DNA of 64,000 nucleotides from Drosophila pseudoobscura. Its lineage: Eukaryota; Arthropoda; Insecta; Diptera; Drosophilidae. The stretch is from assembly GCF_009870125.1 (NCBI RefSeq), contig NC_046683.1, positions 45,275,869 through 45,339,868 on the forward strand, given 5' to 3'. Position 1 is the stretch's first letter; the number at the start of each line of letters is the position of its first letter. This document shows positions 10,366 to 20,800 of the stretch, piece after piece. A program made the translations under genes and the position numbers. Below the pieces are notes generated by a model. That model worked only from the letters and a program-made list of their open reading frames with translations. It made no database searches and was not told the origin of the DNA.

Positions 10366-12369
10366 ATGTCGCAAGGCGTAATTAAAATACTGAACAATCT
10401 TCTAACGATACTCATTGTGAGTGCCTGCGTGTTCTCGCGAGTGCAGTGCAACAACAGCGGCAAAGAGTTTACGAGTGACGCTGATCTTCTGCGCAGTGCA
10501 CGGCTGTTCGAGTTCTTGGGCGAACCCAAGCACTTTGGCCACACTCGCAGCAGGCCTCCAGGACCCAATGTATTTCCACTGCATCGCGTGAATGCACGCT
10601 CGGACGGCCCTGCTCCTCCACAAAACAAATATCCAGCCAAATACACCTTGAGATCTCCCCTACCACCAGGAGGACCGCACTTGATGGGCTTGGAGCAGAA
10701 TGGGAACTTTCCGTTCATCGAGAACAACCCACAGCACAGGGGATATCATTATGATAACAGCAAGCCCGTGCGATTTGCACACTTCAAGGATGCTGTGCTC
10801 GATGTGGGCAAGAACCAATTCGTTCGACCAGAAGGTATTCTCCAGTATCCCTCCGAGCAGTACATACAGAACTTTAAGGCCTCCCACCGGTTCAATGGAA
10901 ATGTGAATGTATTGCAAAAGAACCCAGGCCCAGCATACACGCCGATCCAGCAGCATGAGATTCCCGTACAGTCCGCCCAGTACTTGCACTATCCGAAACC
11001 CTACGCCCCACCCGAAAACTACGGTCCGGTGCAATCGAAACAGGCCGTCATGAAAAAAGCGCAATTTCCGCAGGAGCACAGCAGCTACTCGGTGTACGAA
11101 GAGTCGGAAAATTTCCCGAAACAAGGCATTCCCCAAAACCAAGGCAATTTCCGCCAGCCAGTTGCCCCGAAAATAGATTCTAAGGAGGCCCAGGATTACC
11201 TGCACTTCATGGGCACCAATGAGTACTTCCTGCCCAAACGCGATCCTGACTATAAGAAATTGGACGCTGAGCACGACGGCATCTCCATCCAGCATCCCCA
11301 TCAATATCCACTACTGCAGCAACAGCAGCAGCAGCAACTGCAGCAACAGAAGCAGCAGCAGCAACAGCAGCAGCAGCAACAGCAGCAGCAACAGCAGCAG
11401 CAGCAACAGCAGCAACAGCAGCAGCAGCAGCAGCTACAGCCGCAGAGTCATTATCCGGTAAATGGGGGCGGTCAAAGTCAACATCTTGCCACAGACAATA
11501 GTCTCTCATCCAGCTATAACGAGCCCATCCAAGTGTCGGATCTGTTTTATAACCAAGATCCCGCTCCCCCAAATGTGGCTGTTGTTCGCGGCAGCTACCA
11601 AGCCGGTCAGGATGTGTTTGTGGTCAAGTCTGATGGAAACAAGGCTGTCAAGCATGTGGTTCTAACTCCAATGGCAGCCCAAACCACGACACCAGCCCCA
11701 CCCTCAACGCCAAGGAACCAAAATCTCCAAAAGAGCCACAAAGGCTTTACCCAAGAACCCCTTCGGTTTGAATTTACCGAGCAAGATGCTATTCGAGGAC
11801 ATATAAGCTACACCCAATCTCCGCAAGGGCACAAGTACACCTACGAAACCGTCTATTCGACACCGCACCAAACCAACCTGGTCCAAGCTCCGGCTCCAAT
11901 CGCCGAGGTCTCCAAGCCAATCAAGGAATACAGTGACGATGTAGAAGACAGCGCCGACACCGAAAATTCGAAACAGGTAGGACAGGATCCAAGACAGGAT
12001 TATACTAGGCCATAAATCGTTCGAACTGTGTTTTCTTATAATGTTGATCTTATACTTTTCAGCAACAGCAACAAAGCGAACAATCGCAAATCCAAACTGC
12101 AGGTGTTGCGAATTCGCAGGACGATTCAAAGGCCACAGAAAGCTACTGTGAAAATATATGCGCAAATGTTTATGATGAAAACGACGAGATAGTTTGTGGA
12201 TCCGACGGATACATGTATACGGGAGAAACTCAATTAGAGTGCTATTCGTCCTGCCTTAATATAAGTAAGTGAATACCTTGAAGGTCTTGAAATTAGCTTT
12301 TGTGCATTATTGAAACTATTTTATTTCGTTTCAGGTATAACTATCAAAAGTAAAGGATCTTGCACATGA
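10366..12369 (+). CDS. Secreted Pro/Gln-rich protein with one C-terminal Kazal domain
   Basis: The ATG at 10366 (context gaaaATG) opens a signal peptide, MSQGVIKILNNLLTILIVSA, ending near VQC (about residue 28). Exons are 10366-11976, 12063-12264 and 12335-12369 with GT-AG introns; the sum is 1848 nt, or 615 residues. Residues about 30-540 are low complexity, rich in Pro, Gln, His and Tyr, with a polyglutamine tract at about 318-358. The last 50 residues form a Kazal module: cysteines at 566, 570, 582, 597, 601 and 614, with the signature VCGSDGYMY. Kazal modules bind serine proteases. By position the P1 residue would be Asn572, atypical for a strong trypsin inhibitor. The long disordered region suggests an extracellular-matrix or cuticle-type role, which is inference. 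I do not assign a symbol. Confidence 0.8.
11317..11439 (+). repeat. CAG/CAA polyglutamine tract in the Kazal gene
   Basis: This is a run of CAG with interspersed CAA, broken by CTG (Leu) and AAG (Lys) codons. It codes about 40 residues, mostly Gln, in frame with the gene. Length variation between individuals is expected for such tracts. Confidence 0.9.
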
Positions 12370-12579
12370 ACCCTTCCTATGTTTGCCTTAATGATACTTA
12401 GAATAGCGAATACAATTTTTTTTTAATAATTTATTTATATTATTTATTGTTAGCCTAATTGTATTTATAATCACAGCCTCAACTACTTACATGAACAATA
12501 TTGCTAATGTCTAAGGTTTTTAAAAAGGTAGATATATTGAAACTGATTTTATTGTAGAACTTTGACTCTTGCTACATTA

Positions 12580-12585
12580 AATAAA
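12580..12585 (+). terminator. Candidate poly(A) signal of the Kazal gene
   Basis: AATAAA lies about 210 bp after the TGA stop at 12367-12369, in AT-rich sequence. It is the nearest exact hexamer I found downstream of this gene. Confidence 0.45.
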
Positions 12586-13033
12586 TATTTAATAGTGATA
12601 TAATTATCAATCTTTTCAATCATCAATTATTTATTAGCAGACTGGAATGATGACCAAATAATAATTATAATATTCTATAGGGTGTACACTTTTTTGTAAT
12701 CTTGCCACGATTTGTCCCCATTAAAACTGCTTTCGGACGAATGGATGAGAATTTTGCTCTGGCAAGACTCGATTGCGAGTAGTACACCAAGTTCAAACGG
12801 CGAGTCTTGCCCCGATCAGCTGAGCGTACTTTAAGTCAGGCCTTGATTTAGGATCAGGCCTCGGTATTTAGCCTGCGCTTGGTGATTGATTCTCTTGGAA
12901 TGATTGCTTTGAATGGTTGAATTTACATATGTACATAGCAGGCACCGTGGGTAGTTTCTAGCAGTCAGTTTTGCTAGCTTTATTGTAGCCATATTGTTAT
13001 TGTAATTTGTACCAGTACTCATGAAAAAATGAG

Positions 13034-13041
13034 TGACGTCA
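13034..13041. promoter_or_regulatory. Perfect CRE palindrome TGACGTCA
   Basis: The exact 8-bp cAMP-response/ATF element lies just upstream of the 68-bp tandem repeats and a promoter-like stretch. One 8-mer can occur by chance in a window this size; indeed a second copy overlaps a start codon at 318-325. Function is inferred only from context. Confidence 0.3.
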
Positions 13042-13064
13042 TGGAATGTTAGCTTTGCGGGCGG

Positions 13065-13250
13065 TTACAGAGGCATGTTAATTAAGCAGAGAGCTAACAG
13101 CTAACAGAGATATAACAAATTCCCTCGTTTAGTTACAGCGGCATGTTAATTAAGCAGCGAGCTAACAGCGAACAGAGATAAAACAAATTCTCCCGTTTCT
13201 TTACAGCGGCATGTTAATTAGTCAGCGAGCTAACAGCAAAAGATAAAGAG
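13065..13250. repeat. Three direct repeats, 68-bp unit
   Basis: Units start at 13065, 13133 and 13201, each beginning ttacag(a/c)ggcatgttaatta and containing gagctaacag and a poly-A-rich aacaaatt core. The third unit is truncated. Spacing is exactly 68 bp for both intervals. Confidence 0.85.
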
Positions 13251-13284
13251 AGGGAGAGGCCTTGACCTACATTACTGTGTGATT

Positions 13285-14231
13285 CGGTCACAAACTTTCG
13301 CTTTCGTTCTTTGTGGGAGAGGATGACGAGCTTTGAGTCGCCCACGCTGCTCTGCTGCTCCCCTCTCACCCACCACTTTGACCCAACCAAGCTGCTGCAG
13401 CTCTAATCATAGATCTCGCGACGTGATCAACCCTACACATGCATACATATACGCTACGCTCTTACTCGGTCACTGACTTTCGCTCTCGTTCTTATCCCTG
13501 AGATAGGGAGAGATACTACAAGCAGAGCTTTGAGTCGCCCACGCTGCTGCAGTTTTATCACAGCTTGCAGTTCCCCCGCCTCCGTCAATCAAAGCAGTCA
13601 TAAGATCGGTCAATTGAATAGTGCGTGCAGAGGCTCGCGCGCGTCTTAATGCAAGTCAAGTGAAAAGTGTAAGGCAAAACGCGGCAAAAAGCTTATAAAA
13701 GTGCGAGTGAATAAAATTTACCACAAAAGTCGAAGGCAATAAAAGGCTAAATAGCCAAAAAGTGTTAAACTGACATCAAATGAAAGCGAGAAAGCAGATG
13801 AAGGCAGCAAGGAATAAGAGGCGATAAGCAGTGCAAGCAGTCTAAATGGGCAAAAAGTGTGAAACAAAAATTACCCGCAAGAGCAATATAAAGAGCGGGA
13901 GTACAAGGCTAAACGGCTAAAATGTGAGTGAAAGTGTTAAAGTGAGATCAAAAGCAAGCAGTACAAGGTAGCAGAAGTATTGTGGACAAGAAGTGCCAGG
14001 CTATATGGGAAAATGAGTAAAAGTGCGAATGGCGGAGCTTTGACTCGCCGCTGCTGCAGCGATGCTTGCAGCTTCCCGTCCGATCCCGCATTCAAGGCGT
14101 TTAATTTAATCGAAAGACGAATGGTGTGAGCGCGCCTGAATGCATGTGAAAGATTGCCAAATAATAATATTCAACGCAACGATAGAAAAAACAAGTAAAA
14201 TTCAACGCTTAACTTTTGAACTATAAGAACT
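13285..14231 (+). promoter_or_regulatory. Possible promoter and noncoding first exon
   Basis: Two diverged copies of a module occur at about 13285-13420 and 13465-13600: cggtca, then actttcgct(t/c)tcgttct, then agctttgagtcgcccacgctgctgcag. The module tail recurs at about 14036. From about 13640 the sequence turns A/G-rich with repeated 'aaaagtg' and 'gcaagc' phrases, typical of Drosophila noncoding 5' exons. It ends at a donor-like ctg|gtgagt at 14232. No long ORF is present. If real, the transcript runs rightward. There is no transcript evidence, and a downstream partner exon is only suggested near 17063. Confidence 0.35.
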
Positions 14232-15155
14232 GGTGAGTGTTTCTGTTTTGGTTCACTTTGCGCACTACTCTTTTTCCTATTTCCTATTTTCTATACTTAT
14301 ATTTTCTCTTTTCCCTCCCTTTGCATTTTTTGGACTTGAGCATTGAATTTCTACTGGTGTGAATGTTTTGTTTTTCAGTTAAAAAGCTAATAATTAATCT
14401 TAATAGGTTGGATCGGTCAAACCTCTCGGGAGTACCAACCCTGCTCTACGCAATTATAAAACATTATGGGAGGATCTATTAAGACTTATTTTTAAAAGCG
14501 GGTGACTTATTTATGAATATTCGGGCTTTGGCACACTATATATATAGGAAAATTTGAAAATTTTCACAATTTTAGGGCTAAGGACGACAGGGGCAAGAAA
14601 GCGCGTTGGAGCTTTCCAGCAGGTGTACGTGTGACAGGCTAGAGCTTGGTTTTGGGTGTACTACTACTGCCACATAGGGTTCCATCCGTAGACACCCACT
14701 TTCTACCCATGTAGGGCTGGCTCTCAACGCGAGAAACACTTGTCTGTATTTTTTTATTCAAGAAAGATCTGTGGAGTAGTTGGCTCGTATGATTGATTGG
14801 GTTAAATGGGAGCTAATTCCTTTAGAGCGCTGATTAAGCGTTTATAAGCGATTATTTTAAGATATTTATTTTTATTTTTCTTTTAAATTATAACATGATT
14901 TGTAATTTTAATGATTTTAATGGTAGAGTTGAAAGTAGTAGATGCATATGTAGTATTTTTCTAAATTAAACAGCCAATCGACCCACAATTAACCAAAATG
15001 GTATTCGCTGGATACAGGCTTATCATATCCACTGGGTCCTGGAGACATAGTATCCGCTGGATACTGGAATTGAAATGGAGGCCCCTCTATGCGATCCCTA
15101 TATTTAGCATTGTTTTATGCATGTTTTGGAAAATTTTAATTCAATTTGATCAAAA
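14232..15155. other. No gene seen; left part of a duplicated repeat segment
   Basis: The first part is T-rich, as in an intron. From about 14940 onward the sequence ('acccacaattaaccaaaatggtattcgctgg' and 'ctctatgcgatc') has a diverged counterpart at about 16440-16720. Confidence 0.4.
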
Positions 15156-16045
15156 GATTCTCAAATGAGACACTGCATGTTTTTAAACTTTTTTTTCAAA
15201 GGATTCTCAAATGAGACACTGCATGTTTTTAAACAATTTTAATTCGCTTTTATCAAAAGATTCTCAAATGAGAGACTGCATGTTTTTAAACTTTTTTTTC
15301 AAAAGATTCTCAAATGAGGACCTGCATGTTTTTAAACGATTTTACCGAAAGATTCTCAAATGAGACACTGCATGTTTTTAAACTTTTTTTTCAAAGGATT
15401 CTCAAATGAGACACTGCATGTTTTTAAACAATTTTAATTCGATTTTATCAAAAGATTCTCAAATGAGACACTGCATGTTTTTAAACTTTTTTTTCAAAAC
15501 ATTCTCAAATGAGGACCTGCATGTTTTTAAACGATTTTACCGAAAGATTCTCAAATGAGACACTGCATGTTTTTAAACAATTTTAATTCGATTTTATCAA
15601 AAGATTCTCAAATGAGACACTGCATGTTTTTAAACAATTTTAATTCGTTTTTACCGAAAGATTCTCAAATGAGACACTGCATGTTTTTAAGCTTTTTTTT
15701 TTCAAAAGATTCTCAAATGAGACACTGCATGTTTTTAAACAATTTTAATTCGCTTTTATCAAAAGATTCTCAAATGAGACACTGCATGTTTTTAAACTTT
15801 TTTTTCAAAGGATTCTCAAATGAGACACTGCATGTTTTTAAACAATTTTAATTCGCTTTTATCAAAAGATTCTCAAATGAGACACTGCATGTTTTTAAAC
15901 TTTTTTTTCAAAAGATTCTCAAATGAGGACCTTCATGTTTTTAAACGATTTTACAAAAAGATTCTCAAATGAGACACTGCATGTTTTTAAACAATTTTAA
16001 TTAGATTTTACCGAAAGACTCTCAAATGAGACACTGCATGTTTTT
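15156..16045. repeat. Minisatellite: 18 units, alternating 46- and 57-bp lengths
   Basis: The motif gattctcaaatgagacactg recurs at starts 15156, 15202, 15259, 15305, 15351, 15397, 15454, 15500, 15546, 15603, 15660, 15708, 15765, 15811, 15868, 15914, 15960 and 16017. Spacings are 46 or 57 bp, with one of 48. Spacers are of three kinds: poly-T (46), aattttaattcg-type (57), and acgattttac-type (46), the last always following a unit with ggacct in place of gacact. The order poly-T, long, poly-T, ggacct recurs as a 195-bp block at 15156, 15351 and 15765. A 98-codon ORF over the array is an artefact of the repeat. Confidence 0.9.
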
Positions 16046-16980
16046 TAATATTTTTGTGCGATTATTATAATATTTTTTGTTTATAATTTTAGATATTTTA
16101 ATAGTAGAACTTGTAGAAATAGATGCATGTGTATTACTTTGATAAAATAAAAAAATTTTAAATCGTATACGCTGCCTACACGAACTGATTTGAAATCGAT
16201 AAAAATGGCTGTCTTTTACAGATGTTTTTATTAACGATTTTAATGCGATGTGTTAAGTTATAATGATGAATATGCTATTTTAAATGCCCAGAACAGGGTA
16301 TTGTTCCGCATTCAAGTGCAGGCTCACCTCTTTCCTTAACATGCCATGAATATAGAAATAATATATCCTCCGAGTGGGTGGCTACATTGTTCTGCCACCT
16401 GGCGCTCAGTAGGCGAATGTGTGGTATTCTGCTAAGCTAAACTGCGAATCGACTCAAAATTAGCCATAAATGGTATCCGGTGGATACTGAAACTGAGATG
16501 GAAGCCCATCTATGCGATCTCCAAATGTGGCAGTGTTTTAAGCATGTTCTTAAAATATTGTAATGCGATTTTATACAAATATTTTCCAATAAGACATTGC
16601 TTGTTTTTAAACTATTTTAGCTAGCGTAGATGCATTTGTAGTATTTTCGCAAGTTTAAAACTTTCAGTTGACCCAAAATTCACCAGAAATGGTATTCGCT
16701 GGCCGGACTAATCGGACTGATATGAAAACGATTCTTAACTATGGCTCTCTTTTACAGATGTTTTATTTTATAATTTAGATGATGTAAAATGTTATTTAAA
16801 GCGCCCGCAATGTGGAATTTGCAACGCATTCAAGTTCAGACTCACCTCTTTCCAAAACATGCCATGAATTTATAAAAAATTTTATCCTCCGCGGGGGTGG
16901 CAGCATTGTTTTTGCCACCTGGCGCTCAGTAGGCGAAGCTGCACTGTTGTCTACATAGAGGTCGGTAGTGCGTGCGTGTG
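16046..16980. repeat. Diverged duplicate of the sequence flanking the minisatellite
   Basis: Segments near 16250-16420 and 16780-16940 match each other. Shared phrases are 'gcattcaagt', 'cagg/gactcacctctttcc', 'acatgccatgaat', 'tatcctccg' and 'ccacctggcgctcagtaggcgaa'. Upstream parts at 16440-16620 match 14950-15160. A single relative of the minisatellite unit ('caataagacattgcttgtttttaaac') sits at about 16585. This indicates a tandem duplication in which only one copy expanded its unit. Confidence 0.6.
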
Positions 16981-17072
16981 TAGCATGTATTTATTTATGT
17001 TTTTTACACAATATATTTTTATAGGAAATTTATATATGCCAAGAACAAATATTATTTTTCAGGAACTTTAAG

Positions 17073-17177
17073 ATGCGAGTGCCTTGGTCGCCTTTAAGTT
17101 TTCAAAGGGAGGGAATAGTATCTGCCATAGAAGAAACAGTCTTAAGGTATAGCCATATATTTCTCGATAAAATTTAA
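17073..17177 (+). CDS. Weak candidate short ORF or first coding exon
   Basis: An acceptor-like tatttttcag|gaactttaag precedes ATG and a 34-codon ORF beginning MRVPWSPLSFQREG. A possible donor, cttaag|gtatag, lies at 17146/17147. It could be the coding start of the transcript whose noncoding exon is proposed at 13.6-14.2 kb. I see no downstream exon and recognise no family, so chance is quite likely. Confidence 0.2.
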   Translation: MRVPWSPLSFQREGIVSAIEETVLRYSHIFLDKI

Positions 17178-17479
17178 TTAAAATCCGATGACTATATAAT
17201 ATTGCTGCTTTGGATATTGAATAGGGGTTGTACGGAATCATTTAATATTGCAGATGTAGAAAAAAAAAAACTGAATATTAATGATAGGGAGGTTGTAGTA
17301 GCACATATATATGTATATATATTTGTGCATTTGTATGTTTGTGCAATTTCCGATGGCCAATCAAATAGGGTTTGTTGCTTGTATTTTTGTGCTCTACATT
17401 TTGTGCCGGAAAGTGTAAGGAGAGGTTTCCAGCGGCCGATCCAATCGAAGGTTACACTGCTTTGGTGCTGAAGCGGAAG

Positions 17480-17600
17480 TTGACAAGAGACGGACGGAAG
17501 GACGGACGGACGGACTATGTTGCAAGCTTAAAACGGATGACGCTGTGCATGTCAAATAAAAGGTTAATTGTGCAATAACTTGTAAAGCTTGAAATGCATT
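17480..17600. repeat. Transposon scrap with GACGGACGGAC run
   Basis: The stretch contains 'gacggacggaaggacggacggacggac', followed by AT-rich sequence resembling common Drosophila element remnants. It has no coding capacity. Confidence 0.35.
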
Positions 17601-17823
17601 CGGTTGGGCCTTCAAAGAGAATGAATGGAAAAAACCTCCATATGCCCAATTTGGCATCTATTCGAATTAGAAGAATTAGCCCCACAAAAGCAGGAGTCCC
17701 CTTGATTGCTGGTTCCATGGCTTTTCTTCCAGGGTTGACTTCCACTTCCGAAGGATGGGAACTAAGACTAGAATAGGCTGCTCCAAACACTTGTTTTACC
17801 TACCAGCTCAGTTTTGTATTCAA

Positions 17824-18069
17824 TTACCATATTCTTTTTAAGGACTCGTTGTAGTTTGCATTTATAATTTTGCATTTAATATCAATTTGAAAGATGCATA
17901 AAAGTTGCTGAGGGCTTAGCAAGATGTCGAATTTTAAAAGGAGTGCCGTGGCACGCTTCAACGTCACATCCGGATGACTGAGTGTGTCGCCAGTTTCGAG
18001 CAGTTCCAAAGTGGCGTTCCAACATCCATACTCGGGCTCCCATGTACATGTTTTATTCATATGCTTCAC
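17824..18069 (-). CDS. Unrecognised 81-codon ORF, weak
   Basis: The ORF reads HMNKTCTWEPEYGCWNATLE and continues with LSHPDVTLKRATALLLKFD before an AT-rich tail. The first 55 residues look more protein-like than the surroundings (helical amphipathic pattern, paired Cys). No splice partner, domain or start context supports it. It could be a gene fragment or chance. Confidence 0.2.
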   Translation of the reverse strand: MKHMNKTCTWEPEYGCWNATLELLETGDTLSHPDVTLKRATALLLKFDILLSPQQLLCIFQIDIKCKIINANYNESLKRIW

Positions 18070-19860
18070 TTGCTGGCATTGTAGCGGAAAGGTTCTCTAC
18101 CAAATCAGCAGAAATCATTCCCTCCCCTTGCGCACTTTAGCCTGAAAATTTGCTCCAATTGATTCCAGAATCGATCAGATGGGGGTGGGGAGGGGGCTGA
18201 TATGCCTTGAAACTAGAGTTTGTTCTGGTGGCTTAATTGAATGAGCGGCGGAACGAGTACTCGATGATCGGGCTTATAATTTTATTAGTGCTCAAAAAAA
18301 GTTGGCTAGGTCGTAGACATACGCTGAGAGCTGCAGTGCGCCTGGGAAATGCAATAAACACTTCATGCATGTCATTCAGAAAAAAGATGAGCACAAGGGG
18401 AGCGGAGTGGAGCGGAGTGAAGATGGGGCCCGCCCCCACTGGCCGCAGAGCAAACCGAATATCCCGGGACTGCTTCCAGTACGGACAACCGCAGTGACTG
18501 GTGCTTCGAGTGGCCCTGCGGTGATTGTAACGCCAAACACAGTTGGCCATATAATTGCAATTGCCAGTTTGCCGGATCCAGACCGAGGCCAAGCGAGGCG
18601 GAGCGGAGCGGAGCTGAGCTCATGCTCCTGCTTAGCTTGTCATTTGCAGTTAAAAGTGGTGGGGCACACGAGTGGCAAGAATGGCAAGCGAGGGGGGAAA
18701 ATATTCACTGAGGTCGCAATTTAAGGATAGACGTAGGTGTGATATAACAGCATCAAGCATCGAGCATCAAGTTATGCGAGCTGTCCAACTTTTGTAGCGG
18801 ACTCAACAGCAAGAGGCCGCCAGTGCTTCCGCATTTATTTTGTGGCCTTTAAGCCACAAAACAACTGTCGAAAAGGCTTAGGGGTCGCCGGGAAGGAAGC
18901 CGGGAACCTAGCCAACATAAATAAATAATTGTAAGCTACTTAGCGGAGAGTCTGGGGCCTTATCTGCAGGCAAATGCCACGAGGCAGTAGTTCCTCAAAA
19001 GCCGCTTAGGCGTTAAGGAAAATGAATCTTGTCCCGGAACAGTTTCGGCCATTACGGTTTATGGCAACGGATCGAATTTACGACTTGCAGACGACACGAC
19101 TTTTGTTCTCAGACTCTTTGTTCTCTTCTTGCGGTGGCGCTGATTAACAAGTTAGTTCCTTTTTACAAATTGCAAAAAAAGGCCAGGGATAAAATAATAA
19201 ATTTGAAAGAGATTTCGGTTTTCTCGTTTACGGAGTCGGGGGGGAATCGGTGTCCGACCACAACAGAAATCGCAGCGGTAGATGGCAGATTTTCCCCCAA
19301 ATGATGAAAAGATTGTAAATGCAGATTACGGGTTTCGCAGTGAATGAATTATTTTAAATAAGAATATATCTGTTTTTAATTGTTTTTTTCCGCCCGGCGC
19401 ACGGACAAAAGAGGTGGGGGAAGTGGCGGAAGCGTGGACTGAAATTAAATAAAATGGCAGGGAATTTAATAGAATGCCTTGGCAGGATGTATTACTCGAT
19501 GAGCCCACGATGTAATGGATTTAAATGGAATTTTCTTACACGATTTAAATCTCAAGCTCCCATCGAACTGCAGTCTACAAATTACAAACATACATTTACA
19601 TTCTATTTCTGCAAGTTTTGGAGATGCGCGGAGATGCGCGGAGATGGGGCAAATTAAGCCGTAAATCAAGTGCAACACTTTCAGCGCTTCCTTCCGCACG
19701 GAAGAAGCGACCGAAAAGCTTTGAGGGAAACAAAAGCGGCAGCAGTGTGATTTATTTGCTTATTAATTTCCGTTTTACTGGCACTCCATAACCGCAGCAG
19801 CGCATTCAGAGGGAATTAAATACTGCCGGAGCCGGGGGCCGGCAGCCGGGAGGCGTAGTC

Positions 19861-19885
19861 GGGCCGGGGCCGGGGCCGGGGCCGG
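19861..19885 (+). repeat. GGGGCC hexanucleotide repeat, about 4 units
   Basis: There are four near-perfect GGGGCC units, preceded by a related GC-rich stretch at 19828-19850. The sequence could form a G-quadruplex. Confidence 0.8.
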
Positions 19886-20735
19886 AGAGGCTTGTCTATT
19901 CATTTACATATCTCTTACACACAGCTAAATGCTTAACTTTGGATATTAGAATAATCGAAATCATTAAAGGGTAATAATATATACCAAACGATGCTTTTAT
20001 TATCCTACCTTTACCACTGAATAGTCAGGAGCTTATAGCTGCTTCAAAGTATTACTGCTCAAAAGAGCCCTTTCCTTTAAGCCTTAGGAAGAACAGTCAG
20101 AACTCCCATTTAATAGGCTTACAAACAAAGAAGCCTCCAGTCGATTGGTTTACTGGCCATCACTCCATAGAAAATGGCAATTGATTTTGTAAACTTTAAT
20201 AGAATAACGACAAAAAGTGAAGCACACTTTTCCGCTTGGTGTGTCCATGAATATTATGCTTTTTGTGAAGCATCTGCATTCCATCAAACTCCATCAAACT
20301 CTGTTCATCGGCGTCTCTTTGGCAATCGATAACCACAAATGATGGGGTCAACACCTCAGTGCCACCAATACCAATCCAATCCAATCCATGTTCAATGCTC
20401 GTGAAATCCCGTTTCACGTTTTTTGTGCCCCTAGGCCCTGTGTCTGGGTCTAGCCTTTAGTGTTCCGTCTGCCGTGACCATCAATTAAATTCATTGCCAA
20501 ACAAATATTGTACAAAGGAATTATAAAAGCAGGCGAGGAGCGTCTGTCGAGAGACACATGTTCCACAGTGGCCCGTGTGTTGCCGACAGATGGACGAGAA
20601 CAAGTACTGGAGCCCAGAGAGCCATCGGAGAGGTGCTTGTTTTTTTTTTGGCTTGGTCCGACTGCCAAAACCAACATACAAGCCAAAAGAGATGCCAGCA
20701 TTGTGTTGATTGAATGTGCAACTGTCTGCCCGTTC

Positions 20736-20800
20736 CCCCAGCATTGCCCCAGCGTTGCCCCAGCATTGCCCCAGCGTTGCCCCAGCATTGCCCCAGCATA
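20736..20800. repeat. 12-bp minisatellite CCCCAGC(A/G)TTG
   Basis: About five units alternate between agcattgcccc and agcgttgcccc. Long ORFs here on both strands (20450-20993) are generated by this repeat and are not genes. Confidence 0.85.

Noticed and set aside
10402..11572. Long antisense ORFs opposite the Kazal gene (up to 214 codons)
   Set aside because: They are shadow frames of the real exon; the polyA-V runs come from the CAG tract read backwards.
15555..15851. 98-codon ORF with repeated MRHCMFLNNFNS
   Set aside because: It is translation of the minisatellite array; unit lengths are not constant multiples of three and it has no start or stop logic.
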